This document shows positions 1-9,290 of a stretch of 64,000 nucleotides of DNA, in pieces. The notes under the pieces were generated by a model. That model worked only from the letters and a program-made list of their open reading frames with translations. It did no database searches and had not been told where the DNA came from. Every line of letters starts with the position of its first letter. Positions within the stretch are counted from its first letter, which is position 1. The position numbers were made by a program, and so were the translations under genes. Location: the NCBI RefSeq assembly GCF_000368965.1, contig NZ_KB849780.1:496145-560144 (forward strand), in the 5' to 3' direction. The stretch comes from Acinetobacter calcoaceticus DSM 30006 = CIP 81.8 (lineage in GTDB: Bacteria > Pseudomonadota > Gammaproteobacteria > Pseudomonadales > Moraxellaceae).

Positions 1-2
1 TA

Positions 3-1193
3 GATGTCCAAATGTTTGAATCTGCACCTCAGTTTTCTGAAATTGGGGCAGGAATTTCTTTTGGAGCAAATGCAGTCAAAGCGATTGAACTGTTAGGTTT
101 AGCCAACGAATATCACGCAATTGCAGATAAGGTATCTGCACCATTTCAAGATGTTTGGTTTCAATGGCGCAATGGTTATACCGATGAATATTTATCTGCA
201 TCGGTAGCGGCAGGTGTAGGACAGTCTTCTGTTCATCGTGCTGATTTTCTAGATGCCATTATTCCTCACATGCCTACGCAAAATGTCCACTTTTCTAAAC
301 GACTTGAGTCTATTGAAGAACAAGAAGATCAAGTCATTTTACATTTCAATGATGGCAGTCGCCATGAGTGCGATTATTTGATTGGGGCTGATGGTATTCG
401 CTCTGTTGCCCGCCAATATGTTTTAGCTACTCATCATTTACTACCTGTTCAACCACGCTTTTCAGGAACTTGGGCATATCGTGGCATCATTTCACATGCT
501 TCATTTAAAGAAGCTTTGCAGCAAATAAATGGCGATACAGATTTAGCAGATATTCCCCAAATGTTATTGGGTAAAGATAAGCATATTTTGACGTTCCCAA
601 TTCGTAAGGGTGAACAAATCAATATTGTTGCCTTTTGCTCAAATCGTGAAGATACGGTACTACCAGCCGATACACCATGGACACGCCCTGTCGATAAAGC
701 TCAAATGCTTTCTGATTTTTCAGACTGGAGTGAGAGCTGTCAAAAGTTACTGGGTTTAATTGAGCAACCTACCATTTGGGCTTTACATGAAATTGAGGAG
801 CTTTCCACCTACCAAAGTGCCTCGGGTCACGTGATACTTATGGGTGATGCCGCACATGCCATGTTACCTCACCAAGGGGCTGGAGCAGGGCAAGGTCTTG
901 AAGATGCTTTGATCCTTGCAGCCTTACTAGCGACAAAAAACTTACACTCGGATCAACTCACCGATGTGTCTTCAATTTATGAAAAGCTGCGTGTAAAACG
1001 AGCTTGCCGTGTTCAACAAACCTCTCGTGAGTCTGGTGAAATTTATGAGTGCTATTCAACTCAGTACTCAACGTTTGCAGAAATTGGCGAGCACCTTGAA
1101 CATCGTTTTGACTGGTTGTGGCAACACGATTTAGAGCAAGATGTTACAGATGCACAGCAACAATTAAAACAGCTAGGAATGGCGACTATTTAA
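3..1193 (+). CDS. salA: Salicylate hydroxylase (salicylate 1-monooxygenase), 5' end cut by window
   Basis: This FAD-dependent aromatic hydroxylase would convert salicylate to catechol using NAD(P)H and O2. The reading frame is open through the left edge, and the first complete codons (Asp-Val-Gln before Met at 12) continue the second beta strand of a Rossmann fold, so the true start and the first glycine-rich FAD motif lie outside the window. Visible are the GADGIRS motif in the middle and the GDAAHAMLPHQGAGAGQG FAD motif near 844-895. From memory of NahG, several blocks match closely (GQSSVHRADF, PRFSGT, RACRVQQTS, RFDWLW near the C-terminus), which favours salicylate hydroxylase over 3-hydroxybenzoate 6-hydroxylase. 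A transporter gene follows 42 bp downstream. Substrate is inferred from similarity only. Confidence 0.82.
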   Translation, partial: DVQMFESAPQFSEIGAGISFGANAVKAIELLGLANEYHAIADKVSAPFQDVWFQWRNGYTDEYLSASVAAGVGQSSVHRADFLDAIIPHMPTQNVHFSKRLESIEEQEDQVILHFNDGSRHECDYLIGADGIRSVARQYVLATHHLLPVQPRFSGTWAYRGIISHASFKEALQQINGDTDLADIPQMLLGKDKHILTFPIRKGEQINIVAFCSNREDTVLPADTPWTRPVDKAQMLSDFSDWSESCQKLLGLIEQPTIWALHEIEELSTYQSASGHVILMGDAAHAMLPHQGAGAGQGLEDALILAALLATKNLHSDQLTDVSSIYEKLRVKRACRVQQTSRESGEIYECYSTQYSTFAEIGEHLEHRFDWLWQHDLEQDVTDAQQQLKQLGMATI

Positions 1194-1235
1194 ATCATGT
1201 GATGCTTTATAAACAATTTGCTAAGGAAAGCAATT

Positions 1236-2591
1236 ATGGAAAAACTAAATGCAAATCAACTCATTGATGAAGCAAAGTTAACGCCATTGCATTGGCGAGT
1301 AATTTTGCTGAGTGCACTTATTATTATTTTTGATGGATATGATCTGGTCATTTACGGTGTTGCATTGCCTAAACTCATGCAGCACTGGCAGTTAGATAGT
1401 ATGACTGCAGGGCTTTTAGGTAGTGTTGCACTATTTGGCATGATGTTTGGTGCAATGCTGTTTGGAAGTTTAGCGGACAAATTAGAGTCTTATGGCTTTA
1501 GTCGTAAACGCCTTATTATGTTATGCATCATGATTTTCAGTGGTTTTACTGTGTTATGCGGTCTTGCCGATAGTCCCAAAGCGTTTGCAATATACCGGTT
1601 CATTGCGGGCCTAGGTTTAGGTGGTGTAATGCCCAACGTCATTGCCCTAATGACAGAATATGCCCCAAAAAAGTTAAGATCTACCTTAGTTTCACTGATG
1701 TTTAGTGGTTATGCCATTGGTGGTATGGGCTCGGCACTTTTAGGCATGTGGTTGGTACCTAATTTTGGTTGGCAAATCATGTTTATTTTGGCAGGCATTC
1801 CGTTGGTTCTATTACCGATTATTTGGAAATATTTACCAGAATCGATTGATTATCTAATTCGCCAGAAGAAGTGGGATGAGGTACGACATTTACTTCAAAA
1901 ATTGGCCCCAGAACAAAATATAAGTGTCCAGACCAATATTGTTTTACATCAGGAAAACCAACAAGTTGCTGCTCGTCCGTTGGTTGCTCTATTTACCGAG
2001 AACCGTGCTTTAGTCACTGTGTTTTTCTGGCTGAGTGTATTTATGGCTTTACTGATGGTGTATGCGCTCGGTAACTGGATACCAAAACTCATGGTCGAGG
2101 CGGGATATGATTTATCAACCAGTCTAGTCTTTTTACTGGCATTAAATTTAGGTGGAATGCTTGGTGCGATTGGAGGTGGTTTCTTTGCTGATCGTTTTCA
2201 TCTCGGCAAGGTCATTTGTTCACTGTTCTTAGCGGGTGCAATTTCACTTTACTTATTAAGCTATGCTTTACCTATGGTGATTTTATATCTCTGCATTGCT
2301 GTTGCAGGTGCAGCTTCTATTGGAGGGCAAATTTTATTACTGGCTTATATGGCTCAGTTTTATCCTTCTCCAATTCGTAGTACTGGCATTGGTATGGCTT
2401 TAGGCGTAGGCCGTATTGGCGCTATTCTGGGACCGATTTTATGCGGTTGGCTTTTAAGTCTGCATTTACCAATTGAATATAATTTTATTGCTTTAGCCAT
2501 TCCGTGTGTACTTGCCACATTGAGTGTTATTGCCATAAGTATTTGCAGTCGAACCAAACGGGTCATGCTGAATTCAAGCATATCTCCATAA
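1236..2591 (+). CDS. MFS aromatic acid transporter, AAHS (BenK/PcaK) type
   Basis: A 451-residue, 12-segment major facilitator that probably imports salicylate or a related aromatic acid through the inner membrane. The DGYD motif at residues 33-36 in the first membrane helix is typical of the aromatic acid:H+ symporter family, as is the loop 2-3 region that here reads FGSLADKLESYGFSRKR, a longer version of the usual G-x-LAD-x-x-GRK signature. The ATG at 1236 is chosen because AAGGAAAG lies 5 bp upstream (1223-1230); the TTG at 1218 would place the start before that site. It lies directly downstream of salA and ahead of a LysR gene, so co-transcription is likely. The exact substrate is inferred from context. 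Confidence 0.82.
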   Translation: MEKLNANQLIDEAKLTPLHWRVILLSALIIIFDGYDLVIYGVALPKLMQHWQLDSMTAGLLGSVALFGMMFGAMLFGSLADKLESYGFSRKRLIMLCIMIFSGFTVLCGLADSPKAFAIYRFIAGLGLGGVMPNVIALMTEYAPKKLRSTLVSLMFSGYAIGGMGSALLGMWLVPNFGWQIMFILAGIPLVLLPIIWKYLPESIDYLIRQKKWDEVRHLLQKLAPEQNISVQTNIVLHQENQQVAARPLVALFTENRALVTVFFWLSVFMALLMVYALGNWIPKLMVEAGYDLSTSLVFLLALNLGGMLGAIGGGFFADRFHLGKVICSLFLAGAISLYLLSYALPMVILYLCIAVAGAASIGGQILLLAYMAQFYPSPIRSTGIGMALGVGRIGAILGPILCGWLLSLHLPIEYNFIALAIPCVLATLSVIAISICSRTKRVMLNSSISP

Positions 2592-2627
2592 GAATTAAGT
2601 ATTTTTTATCCCAATAAAACAAACTAA

Positions 2628-2663
2628 ACTCTAAACAAAGAAGTTAAAGCCTTTGTTTAGAGT
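2628..2663. promoter_or_regulatory. 13-bp perfect inverted repeat between transporter and LysR gene
   Basis: The arms ACTCTAAACAAAG (2628-2640) and CTTTGTTTAGAGT (2651-2663) are fully complementary with a 10-base spacer. The stem ends just before the AAAGGA ribosome binding site of the LysR gene. No T-run follows on the + strand, so it is a poor intrinsic terminator there; it may be an mRNA hairpin shaping LysR translation, a protein binding site, or a weak terminator. Confidence 0.6.
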
Positions 2664-2681
2664 ATTTAAAGGATCAGAACC

Positions 2682-3572
2682 ATGGATTTAGGTTTGATTA
2701 AAGTTTTTGTCTGTATTTATGAGTCTCGTCATATTAGTAAAGCTGCTGATAAATTAAATTTAAGCCAGCCTTCGGTGACTTATAATTTGAACCGATTACG
2801 CCGTCAGTTGAATGATGAGTTATTTACCCGAAGTCGCGGTGGCGTCGAACCGACAAAAGTCGCTCATGAACTTTATCCAATTTTCCATCAAGCGATTTTT
2901 AACATTGAATCGGCGATTGCTCAAGCACAGGAATTTCATCCTGAAAACTCAAATAAAACTTTCCGAATTGGACTGTCAGATGCTGGTGAAATTTGTCTTT
3001 TGCCTAGTCTTATGGCTTTTTTACAAAAAGCAGCCCCACATATTCAAATTGAAATTGAAGAGATTCGATCAGATAAGGTTGAGCAGTGGCTCATTGATGG
3101 TTTTTTAGATCTGGCTGTCTTTAATAGTACGCAGACAATAATGCCGAAAATAGAAACACGTACTTTATTTGAAGAAAGATATGTATGTATTGCCAGAGCT
3201 AACCATCCGAGGCTACAACAGCAACTGACTTTAGAACAGTATTTGCAAGAAGATCATGTTGCCATTAAATCATCGACAGGGCATATCCAAGTTGAGCAAT
3301 ATTTAAAAACAATGGATTTTAAGCGACGCATCCGTTTAGAAGTCCCGCATTTTAGTGTTTTACAAGGCGTTTTACAGAGTTCAGATATGTTGGTGACATT
3401 ACCGTCACGAGCAGCTCGACATTATCTAGCTCATGGTAATGTCCAAATGTTTGAATTACCTTTCGCTATGGATTCTTTTAAAGTGAGCTTGAACTGGTTT
3501 AATCGTAGTGATGATATTATTGCCAGAAAATGGCTGATTCAATCTGTCGGTCAAATATTTGAAGTTCTATAA
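2682..3572 (+). CDS. LysR-family regulator, probable salicylate-module regulator
   Basis: A 296-residue LysR-type transcription factor. The winged helix-turn-helix occupies about residues 2-60 (SRHISKAADKLNLSQPSVTY, then RLR-x-x-L) and a periplasmic-binding-like effector domain fills the rest. The N-terminal half resembles NahR/SalR regulators, including the ELFTRSRGGVEPT stretch after the HTH, so it may sense salicylate and activate the upstream salA-transporter genes. The start has a good AAAGGA site 8 bp upstream. Unlike most LysR genes it is not divergent but lies downstream in the same direction as its presumed targets. The assignment to salicylate rests on neighbourhood and partial resemblance. 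Confidence 0.83.
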   Translation: MDLGLIKVFVCIYESRHISKAADKLNLSQPSVTYNLNRLRRQLNDELFTRSRGGVEPTKVAHELYPIFHQAIFNIESAIAQAQEFHPENSNKTFRIGLSDAGEICLLPSLMAFLQKAAPHIQIEIEEIRSDKVEQWLIDGFLDLAVFNSTQTIMPKIETRTLFEERYVCIARANHPRLQQQLTLEQYLQEDHVAIKSSTGHIQVEQYLKTMDFKRRIRLEVPHFSVLQGVLQSSDMLVTLPSRAARHYLAHGNVQMFELPFAMDSFKVSLNWFNRSDDIIARKWLIQSVGQIFEVL

Positions 3573-3719
3573 AACCATTAACATCTGTGTTGAAAGTTAT
3601 ATTTAAAATTTAATTTTCAGGTTAATGGATCTGATCTGAGAAGTTAAAGTTCTTTCCAATTTATTATTAAATTTTGATAGCATTCGCGGTATACACAATA
3701 AGAACTGTTGATACGAATT

Positions 3720-4871
3720 ATGACCGATCAATTAAGAGCAAAATTTGAAAATTTAGAACTTAACGCAGGTTTAGGGAAAATCAGCGCCTTTATTTCAATG
3801 TCACTCAGCTTGCTTTGCTTATTTGGTGCTTTATGTTTTTTATTTCCCAGTGTATTAACCACCCCAGAACTTCGTCCTCTTTACGCAAAGCACTATAATC
3901 TTTTCTATTATGGCCTGATCACTGGCATTGTGATTAGTGCAGGCTTTGGTGCATTTAGCGCGATTGTTCGTCAAAACCGATATGGGTTCTACGGGCTATG
4001 TTTCTCACTTGTTGCAGCAGTTTTGGGTTGCGGCGTAATTGAAGCACCCGTTTTACCAAGTGTACCGTTTTATGCAGGTATCGATTATTTTGTACTAACC
4101 CTATTCATTTTAGCGTTTGTTTTTATTCCGCTTGAAGGTTTTTTTGCTAAAAATCCTGAACAAAAAATATTAAGAGTCGGTTGGGTGACCGATATGAAAT
4201 ATTTCATGGTCAGCCATGTTGGGATTCAACTATTCAGCTTTTTAACGGTTATGCCAATTCAATATTGGATTACGCACCTGCCTGATAACCCGATTGTACC
4301 TTATGTACAAGCTCAACCAATTTGGCTTCAATTTATTGAGTTACTGATTGTGGTGGATTTTACGGTGTATTGGTTGCACCGTGCTATGCATGAAGTTAAT
4401 TTCTTATGGCGCTTTCATGCGATTCATCATTCGACTGAATATATGGATTGGTTAGCATCTTCTCGTTTGCATGTCATAGAAGTATTAATGACTCGCTTTA
4501 TTGCGACTTTACCGATTTTCCTGTTGGGTTTTCATACTTCAGCTGTTTTTGCTTATTTAGTTTTTATTTCGTTTCACGCTATTTTTATTCATTCCAATGT
4601 GCGTTTTCGCTTTCCATATTTGCGCTGGATTATTGCAACACCAGAATTCCACCATTGGCATCACTCTTCAGAAAAACCAGCGATTGATAAAAATTATGCT
4701 GCTTTTATCCCACTCTATGATGTTATTTTTAAAACCGTCTATATGCCTAAACATTTGGCAAGTGTATATGGAACGGTTGGCTATAAAATCCCAAATAGTT
4801 TTGTGAAACAATTTACTTGGCCTTTTAAAAAGTATGTAAAGCGGTTTTTAAAACCTTGGCGTGATCAGTAA
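3720..4871 (+). CDS. Sterol desaturase / fatty acid hydroxylase family membrane protein
   Basis: A 383-residue integral membrane di-iron oxygenase of the fatty acid hydroxylase superfamily. The histidine clusters that ligate the iron pair are visible: HRAMH at residues 220-224, HAIHH at 233-237 and HHWHH at 311-315. About four hydrophobic segments precede the first cluster, which is a longer N-terminal membrane region than in minimal members. Substrate cannot be read from sequence; hydroxylation or desaturation of a lipid is the family expectation. ATG at 3720 is used instead of an upstream TTG at 3708; neither has a strong ribosome binding site. It stands alone between the LysR gene and a bidirectional terminator. 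Confidence 0.85.
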   Translation: MTDQLRAKFENLELNAGLGKISAFISMSLSLLCLFGALCFLFPSVLTTPELRPLYAKHYNLFYYGLITGIVISAGFGAFSAIVRQNRYGFYGLCFSLVAAVLGCGVIEAPVLPSVPFYAGIDYFVLTLFILAFVFIPLEGFFAKNPEQKILRVGWVTDMKYFMVSHVGIQLFSFLTVMPIQYWITHLPDNPIVPYVQAQPIWLQFIELLIVVDFTVYWLHRAMHEVNFLWRFHAIHHSTEYMDWLASSRLHVIEVLMTRFIATLPIFLLGFHTSAVFAYLVFISFHAIFIHSNVRFRFPYLRWIIATPEFHHWHHSSEKPAIDKNYAAFIPLYDVIFKTVYMPKHLASVYGTVGYKIPNSFVKQFTWPFKKYVKRFLKPWRDQ

Positions 4872-4874
4872 AGT

Positions 4875-4903
4875 TAAAAAAAGCCTCATTAGAGGCTTTT
4901 TTA
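4875..4903. terminator. Bidirectional intrinsic terminator
   Basis: The stem AAAAAAGCCTC / GAGGCTTTTTT with a short ATTA loop has A-runs and T-runs on both sides. It can end transcription of the desaturase-type gene on + and of the MFS gene ending at 4910 on -. Confidence 0.85.
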
Positions 4904-4909
4904 AAATCA

Positions 4910-6112
4910 TTATTTGCTTTTAATATTTTTAAAAATCATCACAAGGGCAATCAGAGCAAGGCCAATAATTAAACTCATATAAATATTAGCACTGTTCATA
5001 AGTCCAATTTTACCCACAAAATAACCTGCAAGAATTGCCGGAATACTAAAAGCCAAATAGCTTTCAACAAAAAATGCGGCCATAAGTCCTGCACGTTCTT
5101 CTGGTAACGCAAGCGGCATGACTGTACGAATTGCTCCCATAAAAGCGGTACCAAAACCCACTCCAGTAATAATAGAGCCTAAAAATAAAACCACTGCACT
5201 TGTAAAATTAATCGCCAAAAATAAAATGGTTGCCCCAATAATGATGGATAAGGTACCCGTGAGCAAAATACGAAAATTTGTAGATTTTCTTAGGGTTAAT
5301 ATGCCGGCTGCACCTGAAAGTGCAAGCGCCATAAACATAATTCCGTTTAACCATGCAGAAGAGGTTTGAAAAATCTTTGCGAGTAAAGAGGGCATAAGTG
5401 ATAAGAAAAAACCACTGACCATCCAAAGTGCAATGTTAATAGGGCTAATGCTTAATAAAGCACTTCTCGCTTGAGGAGGAATAGCCATGTTGGGTTTTAA
5501 AGAAGCAAGTGCACCCGATCTTTTTTGTGCAGTTTCAGGATTAAAAAAACTTAAAATGAGTTGGAATGCGAAGAGAACACATAAAAGCTCAAAAACGAGC
5601 TGCAAAGGTTGAGCTGAGAATTGCAAAATAGTACATGTAATAAAGATGCCAGCTGCCATACCGACCATTGGAGCAATACTATTAATCAAGGAGCCCTGAT
5701 GTTTGCTGAAATCTAAAATTGCGGCTCCTATGGCAGAAACAGCAAGTCCGGTCGCGATGCCTTGCAGCCCACGAGCAATAAATAGCATAGAAACATCTGA
5801 GGCAAAAAGGAAAAAGCTCATTGAAACGATTTGCAGAAAAATTGCAGAAAGAATGACAGGTCGACGTCCAATATAATCAGATAAAGAGCCAATAATGAGT
5901 AAAGAAGCAAGTAAGGTAAACGCGTAGGTCGCAAAAATTAAGGTTAATGTAACAGGCGAAAATTGCCATGCTTGCTGATACAAGCGATATAGAGGAGTCG
6001 GTGAGCTGGACGCGGCCATAAATGTCATGAGCGTGATCGTGTTTAAGGTCAATGCAACTCTTGAATCTAACTGAAAAACAGATCTAGACCGTTTCGAACT
6101 TGAATTGTTCAT
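4910..6112 (-). CDS. MFS transporter, probable drug or metabolite exporter
   Basis: A 400-residue major facilitator with about 12 hydrophobic segments. The loop 2-3 motif GSLSDYIGRRPVIL (residues about 76-89) is the classical MFS signature. The N-terminus PTPLYRLYQ in the first periplasmic region resembles exporters of the drug:H+ antiporter type rather than sugar importers. It is transcribed divergently from a TetR-family gene across a 134-bp spacer that carries two operator-like palindromes, the usual layout of an efflux pump under local TetR control. The exported compound cannot be inferred. Confidence 0.8.
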   Translation of the reverse strand: MNNSSSKRSRSVFQLDSRVALTLNTITLMTFMAASSSPTPLYRLYQQAWQFSPVTLTLIFATYAFTLLASLLIIGSLSDYIGRRPVILSAIFLQIVSMSFFLFASDVSMLFIARGLQGIATGLAVSAIGAAILDFSKHQGSLINSIAPMVGMAAGIFITCTILQFSAQPLQLVFELLCVLFAFQLILSFFNPETAQKRSGALASLKPNMAIPPQARSALLSISPINIALWMVSGFFLSLMPSLLAKIFQTSSAWLNGIMFMALALSGAAGILTLRKSTNFRILLTGTLSIIIGATILFLAINFTSAVVLFLGSIITGVGFGTAFMGAIRTVMPLALPEERAGLMAAFFVESYLAFSIPAILAGYFVGKIGLMNSANIYMSLIIGLALIALVMIFKNIKSK

Positions 6113-6126
6113 ATAAGATGAATAAC

Positions 6127-6151
6127 ATAAAAGCGAATATTTAGCTTTTAT
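6127..6151. promoter_or_regulatory. Operator-like palindrome A for TetR/MFS pair
   Basis: ATAAAAGC (6127-6134) and GCTTTTAT (6144-6151) are perfect inverted arms around a 9-base spacer. The AAAGC-N9-GCTTT core is shared with the second site 38 bp away. It lies 15 bp upstream of the MFS start codon, where a repressor would block the - strand promoter or early elongation. Confidence 0.6.
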
Positions 6152-6161
6152 ACATTATTTT

Positions 6162-6192
6162 TACACTAAAGCAAATCCTTAGCTTTAGTGTA
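6162..6192. promoter_or_regulatory. Operator-like palindrome B for TetR/MFS pair
   Basis: TACACTAAAGC (6162-6172) and GCTTTAGTGTA (6182-6192) form an 11-bp perfect inverted repeat with a 9-base spacer. It shares the AAAGC-N9-GCTTT core with site A. Position between the divergent genes suggests binding by the TetR-family protein encoded at 6247. Confidence 0.7.
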
Positions 6193-6246
6193 TTTTGTAT
6201 ATGCAAATAATATTTTAATTGTTTTTTATTGAAGTAGAGCTGATTA

Positions 6247-6819
6247 ATGGCAAAAGTTGTTACTGGGTTACGACCGGGCGGCCGTAGTGAAAGAATCCAA
6301 ACTGCGGTACATCAAGCAGTCAAAGAGCTTCAAAAAACATTGGAGCAAAGCCAAATCACCATACCCATGATCGCTCATGAGGCAGGAGTAACACCTTCAA
6401 CAATTTATCGCCGTTGGGGAGACATTAATCAGTTATTTTCAGACGTTGCTCTAAATGAACTCAAACCTGATATGGAGCCAAAAGATTTAGGTTCATTTCA
6501 ACTTGATGTTACCGCTTGGGTCGAACAGTATTTTGAAGAGTATTCTTCTGAAGTAGGACAGGTCTTACTACGTGATGTGTTATATGCAGCAGAATCTTCA
6601 AATGCCCGACAATGCGAAACCTTAATTATTCAGCAACTCGATATTATTCAAGCTCGAGCAAGACTACGTCATGAACCAATCATATCGAATCAAGAAATTA
6701 TCGAAGCAGTCATTGCCCCAATGCTGTTTAGAATCTTATTCACTGATCGCACCTTATGCTTAGACTATGTCCATATTTTATTAGAGCGGTTATTTAAGGC
6801 TCATTCCAATTTTAATTAA
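6247..6819 (+). CDS. TetR/AcrR-family transcriptional regulator
   Basis: A 190-residue one-component regulator. The N-terminal DNA-binding helices include ITIPMIAHEAGVTPSTIYRRW at about residues 38-58, a standard TetR helix-turn-helix with the final YRRW recognition-helix end. A C-terminal TetR-type ligand domain follows, with no further motif that names a ligand. The N-terminus is basic and Gly/Arg-rich (LRPGGRSERIQ). It is divergent from the MFS exporter at 4910-6112, and the two palindromes between the genes are its likely operators, giving autorepression plus control of the pump. Confidence 0.85.
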   Translation: MAKVVTGLRPGGRSERIQTAVHQAVKELQKTLEQSQITIPMIAHEAGVTPSTIYRRWGDINQLFSDVALNELKPDMEPKDLGSFQLDVTAWVEQYFEEYSSEVGQVLLRDVLYAAESSNARQCETLIIQQLDIIQARARLRHEPIISNQEIIEAVIAPMLFRILFTDRTLCLDYVHILLERLFKAHSNFN

Positions 6820-7265
6820 TTTATAGCGGCCTATTAGTCTAAATATTTAACAAGAAATAGACGCGGGTTCTCATTAAGAAATCATATATCAGTTTTTCTT
6901 ATTATTTTTAAAATAAATTTTCATAATTTATAATTTATATGTTTTATATAAAATCATTTATTTAATAAATGGTTGGCTTGATGTAGATAATGAAGTACGC
7001 ATGGTGGGTTTTATCACTATTTATGGTATAAAATATTAATATAAATAATAGCTTATTTAAAAAATTAACTATTTTTACGATATTTAAAGCCTAAAAATAA
7101 AATGTATTCTATACAATTTAATGCATGATTTTTGAATTTAACATTTTTTAAATTTATGACACAGGGTGTTTTTTATTCTTTACAATGGCTTTTCCTTGTT
7201 AGAGCAGCTTGTGGTGCTTGCTTTATATTTTATTTTTTTATCCCCATCGAAAAGGTATTTAGATA
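6820..7265. other. AT-rich intergenic region upstream of dctA
   Basis: No coding frame with a credible ribosome binding site was seen. The stretch is strongly AT-rich. The last 130 bases are the likely dctA leader: a possible -35 TTGAAT (about 7132) and -10 TATGAC (about 7155) precede a small palindrome ACAC-AGG-GTGT near 7160. I could not recognise a sigma-54 or CRP site with correct spacing. Confidence 0.4.
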
Positions 7266-8564
7266 ATGGATTTCAATACCCTTGACCAAGAAGCAGTACA
7301 GAAAAAACAGAAATTTCACCAAATTTTGTATGTACAGGTCATTTTTGCAATTATTTTGGGCATTTTAATTGGTCATTTTTACCCAGAACTTGGCGAAAGT
7401 TTAAAACCACTTGGTGATGCATTCATCAAGATCGTTAAAATGATTATCGCTCCCGTCATCTTTTTAACTGTTGTTACAGGCATTGCCAGTATGACAAACA
7501 TGAGCCGAGTCGGCCGTGTAACTGGTAAAGCTATGCTTTATTTCCTTACCTTTTCAAGCTTGGCGCTTGTGGTTGGTATGATTGTGGCAAATATTATCCA
7601 ACCGGGTAAAGGCCTTAACATTGATCCAGCTACCTTAGTCAACGACAAAGTAAATACTTATGTTGAAAAGGCGCATGCAACAAATATTACCGACTTCTTC
7701 ATGAATATTATCCCGCAAACATTGGTCAGTCCTCTGGCTGGTGGCGAGATTTTACAGGTGTTATTTGTAGCGGTGCTATTTGGTATTTCTTTGGCTGCTT
7801 TGGGTGACCGAGCACGTCCAATTACCGATTTTTTAAATAACTTAACAGCTCCAGTTTTCTACTTGGTTGGTATGTTAATGAAGCTTGCTCCAATCGGTGC
7901 TTTTGGTGCAATGGCTTTTACGATCGGTGCGTATGGAATCGAATCAATTGGTAATTTATTACTGTTAATCATGACGTTCTACATTACTGCTGTGTTATTT
8001 ATTCTAGTAATTTTAGGTGCAGTAGCTCGCTATAACGGTTTTTCAATTATTCATTTAATTCGTTATATCAAAGATGAACTTTGGTTGGTTTTGGGAACAA
8101 GTTCTTCTGAAGCAGCTTTGCCATCTTTAATGGACAAAATGCAAAAAGCAGGTTGTGAAAAATCAGTTGTAGGTTTAGTCATTCCAACAGGTTATTCATT
8201 TAACCTTGATGGTACAAATATCTATATGACTATGGCGGCTCTGTTTATTGCACAAGCTTGTAATGTAGATTTATCAATTAGTGAGCAAATCGCATTGCTT
8301 TTAGTCGCAATGGTAAGTTCTAAAGGTGCAGCAGGGGTGACTGGTGCAGGTTTTATTACTCTAGCTGCAACTTTATCGGTTGTACCAGCTGTTCCTGTCG
8401 CAGGTATGGCTTTAATTCTTGGTATTGACCGCTTTATGTCTGAGTGCCGTGCTTTAACAAATCTAGTGGGTAATGCATGTGCAACAATTGTTGTGGCACG
8501 TTGGGATAAGGCTTTAGATAAAGATCTTCTTGATAAAGCATTAAAGAACCCTAAAGCAGATTAA
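7266..8564 (+). CDS. dctA: C4-dicarboxylate:cation symporter DctA
   Basis: A 432-residue DAACS-family carrier of the inner membrane that takes up succinate, fumarate, malate and often aspartate. Family motifs are clear: the serine-rich hairpin GTSSSEAAL at residues 277-285 and the unwound-helix [10 protein letters not shown] at 313-322. The block [20 protein letters not shown] after the first hairpin is characteristic of DctA rather than GltP. Start: ATG 8 bp downstream of AAGG (7254-7257). It is a single-gene unit with a strong hairpin terminator. Substrate is assigned by subfamily motifs. Confidence 0.9.
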   Translation: MDFNTLDQEAVQKKQKFHQILYVQVIFAIILGILIGHFYPELGESLKPLGDAFIKIVKMIIAPVIFLTVVTGIASMTNMSRVGRVTGKAMLYFLTFSSLALVVGMIVANIIQPGKGLNIDPATLVNDKVNTYVEKAHATNITDFFMNIIPQTLVSPLAGGEILQVLFVAVLFGISLAALGDRARPITDFLNNLTAPVFYLVGMLMKLAPIGAFGAMAFTIGAYGIESIGNLLLLIMTFYITAVLFILVILGAVARYNGFSIIHLIRYIKDELWLVLGTSSSEAALPSLMDKMQKAGCEKSVVGLVIPTGYSFNLDGTNIYMTMAALFIAQACNVDLSISEQIALLLVAMVSSKGAAGVTGAGFITLAATLSVVPAVPVAGMALILGIDRFMSECRALTNLVGNACATIVVARWDKALDKDLLDKALKNPKAD

Positions 8565-8570
8565 CCTTAC

Positions 8571-8625
8571 AAAAAAATCTGTAGCTAAGGGCAATTTGGG
8601 AGAATAGCCCAGCTACAGATTTTTT
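8571..8625 (+). terminator. Intrinsic terminator after dctA
   Basis: A long stem pairs AAAAAATCTGTAGCT with AGCTACAGATTTTTT, and an inner GGG/CCC pairing extends it. A T-run follows on +. The A-run on the left could also allow function on -. Confidence 0.85.
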
Positions 8626-8731
8626 GTTTAATATCTAAAAATATATTTTTAATTAAGCCATTCTAAAGTTCTACAACATTACTTATCTTTCAGCAAAGAC
8701 CAGACAGTAATTTAAATCAAGTCGTGAAAAA

Positions 8732-8935
8732 TTATGCTTTTAAGTGATCCTCAAACTCTTCACCTAATTGCATCGCTAATGAATTACCTGCTAACTCACA
8801 GGTCACCAAACCATATTCTTTTTTAAAACTAAAAGTAAAACCTTTCCCGTCAGCAAGATTTTTAACTGAATACCCTAACTTTTCTAACCAAATGCGAAAC
8901 GCAATCAAATTTTTAGCTTTAACAACCTTTTTCAC
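8732..8935 (-). CDS. Small hypothetical protein (67 aa), GTG start
   Basis: I do not recognise this protein. It is soluble and basic at the N-terminus (KKVVKAK), with a patterned sequence that looks like alpha-beta structure: LIAFRIWLEKLGY helix, then KGFTFSFKK and GLVTCELAG strands, then an acidic end. The start is a GTG at 8935 with a strong AGGAG site 7 bp upstream, and that spacing is the main reason to believe it is expressed. There is no signal peptide or membrane segment. It lies alone between dctA (convergent) and gloB. Confidence 0.6.
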   Translation of the reverse strand: MKKVVKAKNLIAFRIWLEKLGYSVKNLADGKGFTFSFKKEYGLVTCELAGNSLAMQLGEEFEDHLKA

Positions 8936-9290
8936 GTGAGAACTCCTTCAATCCGTGGCATTACATCTTATTTATTAATAGGGTTTTAATTAGATTTTTT
9001 AAAGGGGAAAAACTTTTTTTTATTTTGCAACTTGTAAAAAAAGTAAGATAAAGAAATAAAAGATTTCATTTTTATGAAATTATTAGTCTGTTATGTAGCT
9101 AAAAAATAATAACTTTTTATTTAAAGAGCTATTTGTGTGATGGTTTTTAAAAATTATAAATTCAACGTTGTTTTTAGAATAATGAGCAAATAAAAAACAG
9201 AGTAAATGTAAAAAATAATTACAGGCAACAGGTAATAAGCAAAAAGATACAGTTCTTAAATGAAACCATATCTTCTTTGAAAGCTTAATT
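8936..9290. other. AT-rich spacer between small gene and gloB
   Basis: About 355 bases of very AT-rich sequence. No hairpin with T-run, no ORF with a ribosome binding site and no repeat was found. A frame of 84 codons on - begins inside gloB and has no translation signal. Confidence 0.4.

Noticed and set aside
7130..7265. Sigma-54 promoter for dctA
   Set aside because: GG and GC elements are present near 7175-7225 but not with the needed 10-base spacing.
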